A stretch of 64,000 bases of DNA from Alternaria dauci (GCF_042100115.1 NC_091279.1:1798001-1862000); one strand, 5' to 3'. Counted from the stretch's first letter, positions 36,108 through 45,943 are shown. Translations and numbers: made by a program. The notes: generated from the letters alone by a model not told the origin.

Positions 36108-39086
36108 ATGGCGAGTCACGATCAGCCTATCGAAGTCGAGGAATTGAAGCGACAGTTCTTCGCCCATTGCCTACGCCCTCGCCTAGAAGCCGAGTTCCAG
36201 CAACAGGTCGCGATCTATGCTCAACAGTTTGGCGACGTATCTGTAGACCACGCTCGTCGCATTTTCATAGAGAATGTCAATGCCTTCTTGCGGAGCCTCC
36301 AGAGTCTCTCCCATTCCTCATCTCCCTCACGACCCTATGCAGCTCCGAAAATTGCATTGAGAGTGGCAATCGGCGCCGCATCTCAAGACAGCCTCCAGAG
36401 CAACCTTCGCATAAATCCTGCCGCGATACTCCGCCAAGCCCTATCCTCCCCCGATCTGCTTCAGCTTCTTCAGCGTCGGCGCGGCACCCCTTCAAAATGT
36501 CTGCCATTGCAACATGTCACGATATGTCCTATCGTTGACAAAGCAAGGAGCGTTGGCCGTGCGACTCGCGTCGGGATGGCGTTCGAAAAGATGATCCGTG
36601 TCGCCATGAAAACCTTTAGCTATCGATTCAGTAACACGAGGTTCGGAAAGCTATTGACGCACCAATACGCCCGCCACATGCTCGGTCTCATTCTTGAGCG
36701 CGAGTGTGCGAACTTCGGACCCACTTCCGCCTTTGCTGATCGAGCGCATCTCTACAAGTTGCGACTCCAAGACCTTACTCACTACCTCGTCAAAATCTGT
36801 CACTGCAAGCAAGACATAGCCGAGTTTGTCCACAACTTTTGTATGCCCACTGTCTTTGACACAAGCCACTCGAATATGTTTATTCGACAGGACAACATGG
36901 GCATCAGTATCCACGCCGCGCACAGTACGAGCACTGTAGCCTCCCCAAGTACCGTTGCTGCTTCAGCATCCGCCACTCAGATCGCTGAACCCAAGCCGGA
37001 TGTCCCGAGACAGGCTTCTGCTACCTCAGAGTTCGGATCTGACACGGCACCTACCTCGCAGACATCAGTACCAGTGGCATCAAGCATGGATGTGTTGCAG
37101 CATACAAAACCGGTGCAGCCAGCACAAATTGTGACAAACACACATGCTGTGAGCTCCAGTTTCCAGGCTCAGCCTATCCAAACACAAGTGACACAGCTGG
37201 GGTGCGACACAGCACCCAGCGTCAACACTAACGAGCCGTCCGCCATCCATGCAGGCTTCCCGCAGAGTGATGCAATGGAAGATTGCACTCCAGAACCCAC
37301 TCGTGGCGAGCAAGTCAGCACTACGGATTCACAGGCATCGCTTCCTCAAGCTATGAACGGGGTAGAGACCTCGTACGCTTCTAGTCATGGTATCAACACC
37401 GGACATGATGAGATAGATGACGTCCAGCACACGAACCAAGCGACTGTCGTTGCTTCCACTTCCAATATTGTGCAAAGCGAAAACCAGAACATGCCCGATG
37501 CGCCTCCGCTCGCGAATGTCACAGTCGGATCGAGTGGAGCTCCATCCAGTACTACTGTTGGCGAAACAAAGGATCAGGACATGCCTGACGTGCCTCCACC
37601 AGTGCACTCCACACCCAGGCTTGCTACTCAATCGAACCTAGCTTCGCCTACCACTGTTCATATGAACCTACCTCCCCTTGCTACTGTCCAACCGAACTTA
37701 GCTCCACCTACTACTGTTGCCACGGACACCAAGGATGAGGATATGACGGATATGCTTCAGCCAGCGCAGTCTACACTCGGGTCCGGTCACCAGGTTTCTG
37801 AAGCTCCCACCATCACGGTCATACCGGTTTTTGTTCGATCCGAGCGATCTACTTCCACACTCCCTTCGGCTCCTCCGGCATTTCCATCTTCGGTCATGCA
37901 ACCTTTGGCTCCTCCTCCAACATTTTCATCTCCGTTTATGCAAACTTCGGCGGCTTCATCACTGTCTAGTTCGACCAGTGCTGAAAGCACTATCCAGTCA
38001 CGGGCGAAGTCGAAGGCGCAGTCAAACCCGCACAACCATTGGTCTAATGGCAAGGCCCACGCTCTACTCTTGGAGGTCCCTGAACTTCATCGCGCTCTCC
38101 AACAAGCTCTTCCAAACACGGACGGTCAAGGACCTAGGGGTCAGTTTCGGAACGAGATTCTTGACTGCATTGACAAAGCGGAATCTGCAGCTGAGCTGGC
38201 TCGTCATATTGACCACGCAATGCGAAATCGCCTGTTGACCAATGCGGAATTCAACAAGCTTACAAGACATGCACAAGAAGGACAACACGCTAGGCGGCGG
38301 GAGGCGCAAGAGAACACTGCCATACAGAACATGGACAGTGCGCCGCAGGCAAACAAGCCGACTGGTCTATCTCAGACCGCTGATGATGGTACTGCACAGT
38401 CAGGCATCTCCGTCCCATTACTTCGCTCATCGCAAGCCGCGTCCGATATCATTGCGCAGCCCACCAACCTCTCCGCTCCTCCTCAGAAGGGCAACGCCAG
38501 CGGTGCATTATCGTCAGGCCCTCCCGCAAAGACAGAATCGGCAGCATCGGACCCACAATCGAGCAGAGAGGAACTGACTAGATTGCTGATTGAAGCGCAA
38601 AGAAAGATGACGAACAAGAAAGATCACGCCTGGTCTTTGTTCGCGGGCATGTTCGACTACTCATGGCGGAATCCGTCAGACAACGACGTCGTGCTAGATT
38701 ATGTTATCAAACACCCCAGGTTCCAGGGTCTCGACAGCAGCAACCACAAGAGGGTTAATATCCAATGGACTATCGATATAGTCAGGAACATGGTCGCCGA
38801 CGAAGCACCATCCAGCTGCGAACTCTTGGTCTGGACATGCAACGAAGCATTAAACGCTCAAGACGTCAAAGTCGAGATTGAGATTCCCGGTTCGTACGCA
38901 AACTGCAAAGACCGTCAGAGAGAACTTGGGCCGCTCTTCAAACTCATCTCTAATACGAACTTTCGACTCATGAGGGAAGTCTACCCGAGCGGTTGCCTGA
39001 CGTGGGACGAGATGAAGGATCTTGCGATGACACAAGAGCTTGATTACTTCAACGGCAAGAAACCTGGAACCTACGTCCATACATGA
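36108..39086 (+). CDS. Long low-complexity protein of unknown function
   Basis: A 992-residue uninterrupted frame that I cannot assign to any family. Residues 1-270 look folded: MASHDQPIEVEELKRQFF, FQQQVAIYAQQFGDVSV, then a Cys/His-containing helical part. Residues about 270-640 are Ser/Thr/Pro/Gln-rich and disordered, with degenerate repeats around NMPDAPP, DMPDVPPP and DMTDMLQP. Residues about 650-730 and 820-985 look folded again (LLLEVPELHRALQQALP, WSLFAGMFDYSWRNPSDND, LTWDEMKDLAMTQELDYF). No membrane segment is seen. Just at the stop, a second frame shifted by -1 opens (39083-39412) and reads as coding sequence, so the true protein may be about 100 residues longer. Function unknown. Confidence 0.8.
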   Translation: MASHDQPIEVEELKRQFFAHCLRPRLEAEFQQQVAIYAQQFGDVSVDHARRIFIENVNAFLRSLQSLSHSSSPSRPYAAPKIALRVAIGAASQDSLQSNLRINPAAILRQALSSPDLLQLLQRRRGTPSKCLPLQHVTICPIVDKARSVGRATRVGMAFEKMIRVAMKTFSYRFSNTRFGKLLTHQYARHMLGLILERECANFGPTSAFADRAHLYKLRLQDLTHYLVKICHCKQDIAEFVHNFCMPTVFDTSHSNMFIRQDNMGISIHAAHSTSTVASPSTVAASASATQIAEPKPDVPRQASATSEFGSDTAPTSQTSVPVASSMDVLQHTKPVQPAQIVTNTHAVSSSFQAQPIQTQVTQLGCDTAPSVNTNEPSAIHAGFPQSDAMEDCTPEPTRGEQVSTTDSQASLPQAMNGVETSYASSHGINTGHDEIDDVQHTNQATVVASTSNIVQSENQNMPDAPPLANVTVGSSGAPSSTTVGETKDQDMPDVPPPVHSTPRLATQSNLASPTTVHMNLPPLATVQPNLAPPTTVATDTKDEDMTDMLQPAQSTLGSGHQVSEAPTITVIPVFVRSERSTSTLPSAPPAFPSSVMQPLAPPPTFSSPFMQTSAASSLSSSTSAESTIQSRAKSKAQSNPHNHWSNGKAHALLLEVPELHRALQQALPNTDGQGPRGQFRNEILDCIDKAESAAELARHIDHAMRNRLLTNAEFNKLTRHAQEGQHARRREAQENTAIQNMDSAPQANKPTGLSQTADDGTAQSGISVPLLRSSQAASDIIAQPTNLSAPPQKGNASGALSSGPPAKTESAASDPQSSREELTRLLIEAQRKMTNKKDHAWSLFAGMFDYSWRNPSDNDVVLDYVIKHPRFQGLDSSNHKRVNIQWTIDIVRNMVADEAPSSCELLVWTCNEALNAQDVKVEIEIPGSYANCKDRQRELGPLFKLISNTNFRLMREVYPSGCLTWDEMKDLAMTQELDYFNGKKPGTYVHT

Positions 39087-39412
39087 GGAGTCTGAAGGAG
39101 CACTGGCACAACAAGGACAACATGAAGCAGCTCATTGTTGACCGAATTGCTGCTCAGAGCATGGCGACTGGTGAAGAAAATACACCCGGCCTCACAGGTT
39201 CGTCAAAATCCAAGCGCAACATCACAGAGATCTCTCTCGATCACGACAAGGTTTCGAAAGAGAAAGATGTTCCGGAATCCAACGGCCCAGTTTCGAAGCG
39301 CTTTCGAGACGCACCCACCGAACAAGAAGAACGCGCCGCGATAAAGGAGAAGAAGGGGCGTAGAGCTGAGGACTCTGGTGATGGCGAGCGGATGAAGAGG
39401 AGTCGTGAGTGA
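39083..39412 (+). CDS. Probable C-terminal continuation in -1 frame
   Basis: Codes for 109 residues beginning MRSLKEHWHNKDNMKQLIVD. It is rich in Lys, Glu, Arg and Asp, with nuclear-localisation-like clusters (SKSKRN, SKRFRD, KEKKGRR, MKRSRE). It overlaps the stop of the 992-residue frame by four bases (ATGA). The two frames overlap only between 39044 and 39083. Its composition suggests it is translated as the tail of the preceding gene after a sequence error, a real indel or a frameshift, not as a free gene. No intron with credible signals joins the two. Confidence 0.5.
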   Translation: MRSLKEHWHNKDNMKQLIVDRIAAQSMATGEENTPGLTGSSKSKRNITEISLDHDKVSKEKDVPESNGPVSKRFRDAPTEQEERAAIKEKKGRRAEDSGDGERMKRSRE

Positions 39413-39965
39413 TTTGGGGCGGAAGTGGGGTTTGGAGTGGGTTGTGTTTTTTTTTGTGAGCGTTCCTGTTTTTCTTGTGATCCACATGGCACACATTTGT
39501 GTCATTGGTTCAGTTTCTAGTTCCCGCGTAGCATTCTACCGGGATACTATTGTACTGTTTAGCGTTTAGTTAGAGATACCCATACAGATACATAATTCTT
39601 ACTGAGACCCTCATTACGGTCCAGGATGCCAACTAAGTACTACACAAATTCTCCAAGTGTTGACGGGGTTGATACGAAGACTATGTAGTCATCAACCCAC
39701 CAATTCATCCCTCTTGTCTTGTGAACCTTCATAGAACTTGTGTATGTAGGGCCTCGCACTGCGTACGTTGATCATAATGCGTTCTTCGAGAACTTCCTGA
39801 AGTCATAACGCCGAGTGGGAAAATATGCGATAACGTATGGAGGGAAAGATTTCTCCAAAAAGTGGTATTGAACAATGCAAGTATTTGTGGTACTGACCGA
39901 ACGCCAGGCATGCTGTGCTGGGAATAAGAAACGGTTCCGAATATACATTACTAGCAGGTATGACT
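39413..39965. other. Convergent 3'-3' intergenic region
   Basis: Lies between the low-complexity gene and the second CDF gene. It includes a T-run near 39447-39456 and no supported gene. The open frame continuing leftwards from the CDF gene is unspliced intron and 3' flank. Confidence 0.5.
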
Positions 39966-41566
39966 CTAGCTAACGGCATGGCCTGTGGGACCTTGGGAAG
40001 TGTCTGCAAAAGGTTAGCTCCCAACCCGAAAATGCTCGTATCTCGATCAGAATACTTACAGTCCATAGTTACAAAAGCGCGGTCCACCTCATTCAAGCCT
40101 TCTAGACAGTATTGCAGCGTCTCAGCAATGTCGTGACATTTGTTCAACGGTGTGTCCTCTTTCATAAGCACATCAATCTCCACACAGACGCCATCACCCG
40201 CGTGGTAGCACTTGAGGCTCTTGAAACCCTCAACGAGGGGCGAGAAGCGGTACGCCATGTACATCATCTTGCGCTCCACGCGGTCACTGGCTGCCTCACC
40301 GGTTAGGCGAGTGACATTCTCAAAACAAGTGCAAGCCCAGTCATAGATGATATATAGCGAAAGGCATGCTGCGCCAAGAGGATCGAGCCACCAGACGCCG
40401 ACGTGGCCGCCGATGAGAGGGAAAAGAAGGGAGAGTGTGTTGAAATAAACGTCTGTGCTCATTAGCAGATATACCCAGTTGACGGAATATATGATCGTAC
40501 CCGTTTTGCAGTCTTGGGCCAGGGCCTGTACTTGTGTTGTCTTGACCCTTGCGCACCCAATCCAGATAGTGCCCTTGACGACGATTGTAGCTACCATGGC
40601 GAAGATAGCCGCGGGCGGCAACTGGGAAACGCTGTGGTCGCCGCTTGGCAGGAGCTTCTTGACTGATTCTTGCAGAATCTGGAGGAACGATATGACCATG
40701 ATGATAGAGAAGACCAGAATTCCGATGGGTTCAAGGCGTCGTCGGCCGATAGGAAACTTTTTTCGTAGACTCTGCAGACGCCAGCCCACGAGCTTGTTGG
40801 TAGTCCAGATAATGATGGTGCATAGCAAGTCAAGTGCCGAATCGACAAGAGACGCAATTAGCGACAAAGAGTTGGACCAAATGGCTGCTATACCCTTGGC
40901 TGCGAGCAGAAGAACGTTTACAATGACATTGATCTGGAAATCGTCAGCTGTGGCCACATCTGTCGTCTTTAGACCTTACATTTATCGCCCACCTTGCGTG
41001 TTTGGCAGATTTCGCTCGTCGGTCGCGCTCTTCTTCCGGGAGAAAAGGTTCCAGTTCCTCTCCGCTAATGCCCAACGGTCCACGATCTTCTGCTACTCCG
41101 TCGCCATCAGTATCCCGTGGATTCATACTATCGACAATGTCATCGGCGAGCGAAGAAACAACCATGTCTACTTCTGCCCAGTCGTCCAAGCGCGAATTCT
41201 GCTCTTGGTAGAAGCCGCGTACTTTCTTGTTCTTGATGGATTTGAGCTGAAGAACGAATGTTAGCATCGTTGCAAGGAGATGGTTTAGTTGGAACATACG
41301 CTCTCATCGCTCTTCCTGTAAACTTCGAGCGCTTCGTGGTCGATATTATCGATCAACTTCTTTTTCATCTCGTTGGCGCGGTTGTCCTTCACAGTTCGGT
41401 CGATCGCATCGCGAAACCGTTTCTTTGGTTTAACAGGATTGATACCTCCATATCCGCTTTCCAGATCGACACGCCGGTACTTGTTGAATTCGTTGGGGTT
41501 GCCTCTGCTGTGAATATCGCCGTTGCTGTTGTGGCTATTGAGAATGTTGCGTCTGGTTCCGACCAT
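39966..41566 (-). CDS. Second cation diffusion facilitator, manganese-type
   Basis: Paralog of the CDF gene at 13.3-15.2 kb. Five exons (41566-41300, 41246-40980, 40933-40501, 40452-40060, 40003-39966) give 465 residues with introns of 53, 46, 48 and 56 nt. The N-terminal region is shorter (about 175 residues) and polar. Metal-site motifs are DSALD (D209, D213) and DCKTD (D319, D323), the DxxxD/DxxxD pattern of Mn-type CDFs. GRRRLEPIG and QALAQD are shared with the paralog. The 48-nt intron lies inside helix 5 and is in frame without a stop; the paralog reads AKTDVVFNT there, which proves the 16 extra codons are not family sequence. The last exon gives the ending MDYTSQGPTGHAVS. The substrate is inferred from motifs. 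Confidence 0.92.
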
Positions 41567-42690
41567 AGCTGGGTGATTTTCGAAGCTTTTGGGACACCTA
41601 AAGGGTATCGTTGCAAGGTTCGAGAAGGGAAGAGATTGTAGACAAGGACTGACAAGAAAACCAAGCTTACTAGAAGGAAGACGCGACGTGCTGTCAAATC
41701 ATGGCAGCCAAGATTCCGAGAAATGGACGACGCCAATGCGTAATAGCGTTGGAGAGCGCATCATAAACTGGAGACACCTTGCCCTATATGGCAGTGTCCC
41801 TGCATCAAAAGGATATTCTCGGTGGTCTGCGTCAAATGTCGCTGAATGGATGCTATGACATCACCTCTCTAGCGTCGTGCAGTGGACGCGATCCTGGCGC
41901 CTCCGCGTCAACCATCGATTTCATCGCCTTGGCAGGTACCGTCGCGGCACATCACCCCGCAAAATCGGGCAAGCTCCGATCGATCGATTTAGGCCGTTGG
42001 CTTGCTCGTTCAATGCCAATAGGGTTGCTATGTGAACAGCAATAAGGACCACAGAATGGTGTGCGACGCGGTGAGGTGATGCGATGACATCATGTCTAAA
42101 ACCGGGTGGCCTCTCATCACCAACGCCGTTGGAACACATTCCGGCCACCGCCATGTGCCGCTTAGCCGAAAGGGCCGAACCAAGCGTCCGGTATACTTAC
42201 CTGGGATCAACCATCGACGAGTCACAAGATGGACATCCGATCTCATCTTCGTCAGTTTTCGGCTCGAATTGAGTTTTAAAATCTCACCCGACCAATGCCC
42301 CTCTCGATTGTCATCGGCATTCTGCCGAAGAGGCAGGGTCATTTACCGGTCACGTGAGACACCTTCGGTCTGTTTGTAATCAACCCAAAGAGGACCCAGA
42401 TCATGATGCCTTCCCATCGGTAACACTGTATCGATATCAAGATGCAACGATCTCCTGTCTTAGTCGGGAGATGACGACTCAGATGCTGCGATGAGGCGCT
42501 TCGTTTGAGCCGCTTTACATAAGCAGCCCCGCAACTACCGGATGAAATACCTACCCGAGCTGACCTTCAGGCCTGGATGGGAGAAGGAAAGCTCGCCAAG
42601 TTGTGCTTAAGGCGCGCCGAGGGACAACAAACAAAACCACGCACGTCTGCTACCACGCGTTGTTACCCCGAGCGCCAGCATCCATCCATC
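41567..42690. promoter_or_regulatory. Divergent intergenic region CDF / membrane protein
   Basis: Holds the promoters of the second CDF gene (-) and the polytopic membrane protein (+). TGACATCA occurs at 41856-41863 and 42085-42092, and CACGTG at 42351-42356. No gene is supported inside it. Confidence 0.5.
42351..42356. promoter_or_regulatory. CACGTG E-box
   Basis: A palindromic CACGTG in the context GTCACGTGAG, 335 bp upstream of the membrane-protein start. This is the core site of bHLH factors such as Cbf1. Use is unproven. Confidence 0.3.
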
Positions 42691-43875
42691 ATGGCAACAC
42701 CAGCAGCACGCGTCGGCCGCCCGAACAACAATGCGCTACTGGCTGTAATGGCAGTTTTGGCCGGGATCGGGTTGTACACAATGCGCATTGCGACTGCTCA
42801 AAACGACGTTCCCGTTGGCTTCTTGGACGCAGCTGCGTCGGGTACTCTGCCTAACGGCGTGGCCCTCAAGAAGCACTATACAGGTCTCCGTATTCTGGAC
42901 GAAGGACTGTCCTTCTTGGTTACTGCGTTCTTGTATGGGCCCACGGGATGGAGCGAGACCTTCTACTGGCAACAGCTTCATTTCCTCTTCCAGATCACGC
43001 CTGTTCTTGCGGTGCATGGTGTCGAGGCATACCGTGGGCGAAATCAGAATAGTTGGATAAAATAGTAAGTGAGCCATCAAAGGAGGTTTGGTGAAACTTG
43101 ATGCATGCCACTGACAATATGAAGTATTTCTATCTGGGCCTTCATCTACCAGAATGTGGGAGGTGCTATGATAATAACCCTCTGGTGGCTCGCCTTCCAT
43201 CGCATCTCAAGCCCCAAATCATACTTTCAGACCGGACGCACAGTCCCGTTGCCTTATGCGCGGGCCATCCTCCCAGGAATTCTCCTATTCTACGTCATTC
43301 CTACTATTGCATTGTTTGTTCCCGGCCTGAACTTGGACACGATGCAAAACCTTCTCGCATTCTGGCAGTTTACACCTATTTTCGCCAACATCCCGCTGTG
43401 GTTCGTTTCTCTCTCAGGTTCCTCAACCGCCATCACCACGAAAAACAAAAGTGCGGATATTCGAAGTCTTAAGATTCTCTACGCTTTTGCTTTTGCTGTC
43501 TCTACAGCGGCACACTGGTTCGCTATCCGCGGTATCTCCCTATCTGACAATCCCGATGTGACTTACGCCCGCGTGTTCATCCCCAGTACCTACACATGGA
43601 AGAATGGACTAGACTGGGGCGTCCTTTTCATCTTTCAGTGGGACTGGCTCATCATTGGATCAACGTACATCATTTCATCTTGGGTCGCTATATGCGATGT
43701 ACAGCGGATGAAGAACGGAGAAGCCACACTCGAAAACATCTTTGAGAGTTTTCTAGTCATTGCAGCGGTAACGGTCATGGGCGGACCGGGCGCGACACTT
43801 GCTGCCGTTTGGTTCTGGCGAGAAGGCAAAATGGCAGAGATTGAGAATGCATCGGGAGAGAGAAAGATGCAGTGA
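42691..43875 (+). CDS. Polytopic membrane protein, family not assigned
   Basis: Exons 42691-43064 and 43125-43875 give 374 residues; the 60-nt intron is phase 2, and splicing joins SWIK to YISIWAFIYQNVGG. About eight hydrophobic segments are visible, the first at LLAVMAVLAGIGLYTM and the last near VTVMGGPGATLAAVWFW. Conserved-looking loop sequences are LRILDEGLSFLVTAFLYGP, YWQQLHFLFQITPVLAVHGVE and DWGVLFIFQWDWLIIGSTY. I have a vague impression of similarity to small membrane proteins found in some fungal terpenoid clusters (AtmA/PaxA-type), but no prenyltransferase, cyclase or oxidase gene lies nearby, so I do not rely on it. The start at 42691 precedes the first helix; an upstream ATG at 42577 would add 38 polar residues. 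Confidence 0.75.
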
Positions 43876-44211
43876 ACATTGAGGGCGTAGGTACATTCCG
43901 ATCACGGATTATCAGCAAGAACGTGTAAGTGTACAACATTATCTATAAAAGAAATGTATATGCTGCCTATAGCTATTGACCAGGCAAGCTAGCATCACGA
44001 AAACGTGCATAGTATATGGACTGGGCAATGGGATTGGGAGATTATACCTTCTGGCCGCATGTGATCACGGATAAGATGTTCGATAAACGGCATGGCAGAA
44101 GGTATCTCAAGAAACTGATGAAACCGTGGGGGAATTGAGATCAAGTTATGTACGCATTGTTAGACTTGAGATATCTTTTGAACTTGTAATGTCCTGTTTT
44201 ACGCGCCGTCT
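43876..44211. other. Convergent 3'-3' intergenic region
   Basis: AT-rich flank between the membrane-protein gene and the APH-fold gene. No feature is recognised. Confidence 0.5.
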
Positions 44212-45363
44212 TCAAGGTTGTGCTAATAGTGTAGCATATCTCTCCTTCACGTCTCCCAACAACGGTGACTCCAACAGCTTTTCCCAGTCCTCTTTCAGAA
44301 TGTTCTCCAAGGTGGTAACGCCCAGTTCAACAAGAATCCTGGTCTCCTCCTCATTCGACCATTTGACTCTAGTGGGCCAGAACGCAATATGGACTGCCCA
44401 GTGCACAACCATCCTTGTCAACCACGCTTTGCCAAGCGTCTCTGTCTGCTCCCGAGCTGCCAAATAGGCGTTCAAGAATGCACTTAGCAAGCCCCTACCG
44501 CCACGAAAGCGGTCAAGAAGGAATGCTTCGGCAGCGAACTGACCGACGTCGGTTGCACTGGTACCACGGCGCACCAGCTCCCAATCCACAACCGTTAACT
44601 CGACCGGCTCTTGTTCAGAGTCCCGCACGAGAATATTGCCAGGCCAAAAGTCGCCGTGGCAGATGCACTCATCATCTATCGCGACTAAGCTCCCGAATCT
44701 CTCATTGATAAGGTCAGCCAGCTCAGGGTCGTAACCAGATTGCGTCAGCGCCTCGTGCAGTCCGTTGTAAGGATACCGGTATATGTTGATCGCAATGGGA
44801 TTATTGTTGGTGCCTTTGTCTTGGTCCGGGGAAGCGAGCGTAAGATTTTTCGCGGATAAATGCAGTGCAACAAGCCATCTTCCAAGCTGCTTGCCAATGT
44901 GTGGCATGTTGAGCTTCAGGTCCACATAAGCGTCCTTCAAGTTACGACTACCGCCATCTTCGATTTCGAGCAGCTTGTTGATCTCGTCGTAGCTGAACAG
45001 CCGCACTGTGTGTACGTTCGACCCGGAAAGAGTTGCGGCTAAAGGGCTCTCGGAAGAAGATAGAGTCTGCAAGATTTGTGCCTCGTAGTCCATACGCGCG
45101 GGATCGAATGCAAAGTCTTTGTTGCTATGCAAGTAGGGTTCTGCGTGTTTTAAGATACGCGTCGAGTCATCATTTTTCGTGACGCGATAGACATAGTTCG
45201 CAGTGCCTCCTGAGAGTAGTTGTATGCTGGTTGGTGTGAATCGATGTGCTTCCAGGTGTGCTCTGAGACCCTGCTCGTTGGTAAGGTCGTGGGAAGACAT
45301 GCTGGTTAGAAGCTGGTGAGCAACTGCTACAGACAAGCCTACTACGTCGCCTTTTGTAAACAA
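44212..45363 (-). CDS. Aminoglycoside-phosphotransferase-fold kinase
   Basis: A small-molecule kinase of the APH/choline-kinase-like fold, related in layout to methylthioribose-kinase-like proteins. The single exon codes for 383 residues. Motifs seen are the Gly-rich SGGTANYVYRV (51-61), the ATP-binding lysine K72, the catalytic loop ICHGDFWPGNIL with H236 and D238, and the metal-binding VVDWEL with D260. The helical lobe includes DVGQFAAEAFLLDRF and VHWAVHIAFWP. The substrate cannot be read from sequence; such fungal proteins are rarely drug-resistance enzymes. Met22 (45300) begins the folded part (MSSHDLTNEQGLRAHLE) and is as likely a start as 45363. Two AP-1/Gcn4-type sites lie just upstream. 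It is divergent from the HET gene. Confidence 0.85.
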   Translation of the reverse strand: MFTKGDVVGLSVAVAHQLLTSMSSHDLTNEQGLRAHLEAHRFTPTSIQLLSGGTANYVYRVTKNDDSTRILKHAEPYLHSNKDFAFDPARMDYEAQILQTLSSSESPLAATLSGSNVHTVRLFSYDEINKLLEIEDGGSRNLKDAYVDLKLNMPHIGKQLGRWLVALHLSAKNLTLASPDQDKGTNNNPIAINIYRYPYNGLHEALTQSGYDPELADLINERFGSLVAIDDECICHGDFWPGNILVRDSEQEPVELTVVDWELVRRGTSATDVGQFAAEAFLLDRFRGGRGLLSAFLNAYLAAREQTETLGKAWLTRMVVHWAVHIAFWPTRVKWSNEEETRILVELGVTTLENILKEDWEKLLESPLLGDVKERYATLLAQP

Positions 45364-45386
45364 CGGCCGCGTCGTGACTTCTTCCT

Positions 45387-45452
45387 TGACTCATGACAGA
45401 TACGTCAGTCGGTGAAGCTGTACGCGGTAGTAACATGATTCCATATGAGTCA
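45387..45452. promoter_or_regulatory. Two TGASTCA (Gcn4/AP-1-type) sites
   Basis: TGACTCA at 45387-45393 and TGAGTCA at 45446-45452, within 90 bp upstream of the APH-fold gene. TGA(C/G)TCA is the established core for CpcA/Gcn4 and related bZIP factors. Two perfect copies in one short promoter suggest control by amino-acid starvation or stress; this is inference. Confidence 0.5.
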
Positions 45453-45595
45453 TTTGCCAAGAGCTGAGCAGTGAAGGAACACAGAGGCACTGCCATTGGA
45501 AGTTGATAGCATTGGTGCTCAGTACGCTAGGCCGAAAGCGGAATAACAATCGCCCCCACCCCCTGAGGCACCGATTCTACCCCGCTCCAGGACAA

Positions 45596-45622
45596 TACAT
45601 CTGTCAAACTTACATCTGTCAA
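45596..45622 (+). repeat. 12-bp direct repeat TACATCTGTCAA
   Basis: Two exact copies, 45596-45607 and 45611-45622, spaced 3 bp apart (15-bp period), about 320 bp upstream of the HET-domain start codon. Confidence 0.85.
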
Positions 45623-45703
45623 TGCTACATGAGCGCATACCGGAGACTGTCAGTAGCCCCATCTTTGGCGCAATATGTCGATATCTTGATCAAACTTCCG
45701 GCC

Positions 45704-45870
45704 GTTGGCCTTTCGCTCACGGTACAGCGGTGACTCCGACGAACCCAGCGAACCAAAGCCCTACACAATCAGCCGTTCCCCAAAGTTCAACCCCAATGAT
45801 CATCACGATACAGTAGGCCTCCACCGAGACCGAGAAAGCGACCTTACACTCTTGTGGTTGGCCTTTCGCT
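45704..45870 (+). repeat. 14-bp direct repeat GTTGGCCTTTCGCT
   Basis: Exact copies at 45704-45717 and 45857-45870, 153 bp apart, in the promoter side of the HET gene. Together with the 12-bp pair nearby this is more local repetition than seen in the other promoters of the window. Confidence 0.85.
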
Positions 45871-45943
45871 GCGCTTTACTCGGTTACGCGTTCTCTACCA
45901 CTGACCGGCATCCACTCAACACGAAACCGCTTTTGGAGTCGCG

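Larger units (their letters stand above)
45364..45943. promoter_or_regulatory. Divergent intergenic region APH-fold / HET
   Basis: Both genes read outward. It contains two TGASTCA sites on the APH side, and on the HET side two pairs of direct repeats, listed separately. No gene is supported inside it. Confidence 0.55.

Noticed and set aside
39083..39412. Independent small gene starting at 39083
   Set aside because: The four-base overlap with the previous stop and lack of any own leader make a continuation of the upstream gene more likely, so it was reported as such at low confidence.
40455..41264. 269-codon open frame on the + strand
   Set aside because: It lies antisense to the second CDF gene, whose exons, splice sites and family motifs are firm. 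The + frame has no domain.
42691..43875. Terpenoid-cluster membrane protein (AtmA/PaxA-type)
   Set aside because: The similarity is only an impression, and no prenyltransferase, cyclase or P450 gene is near.
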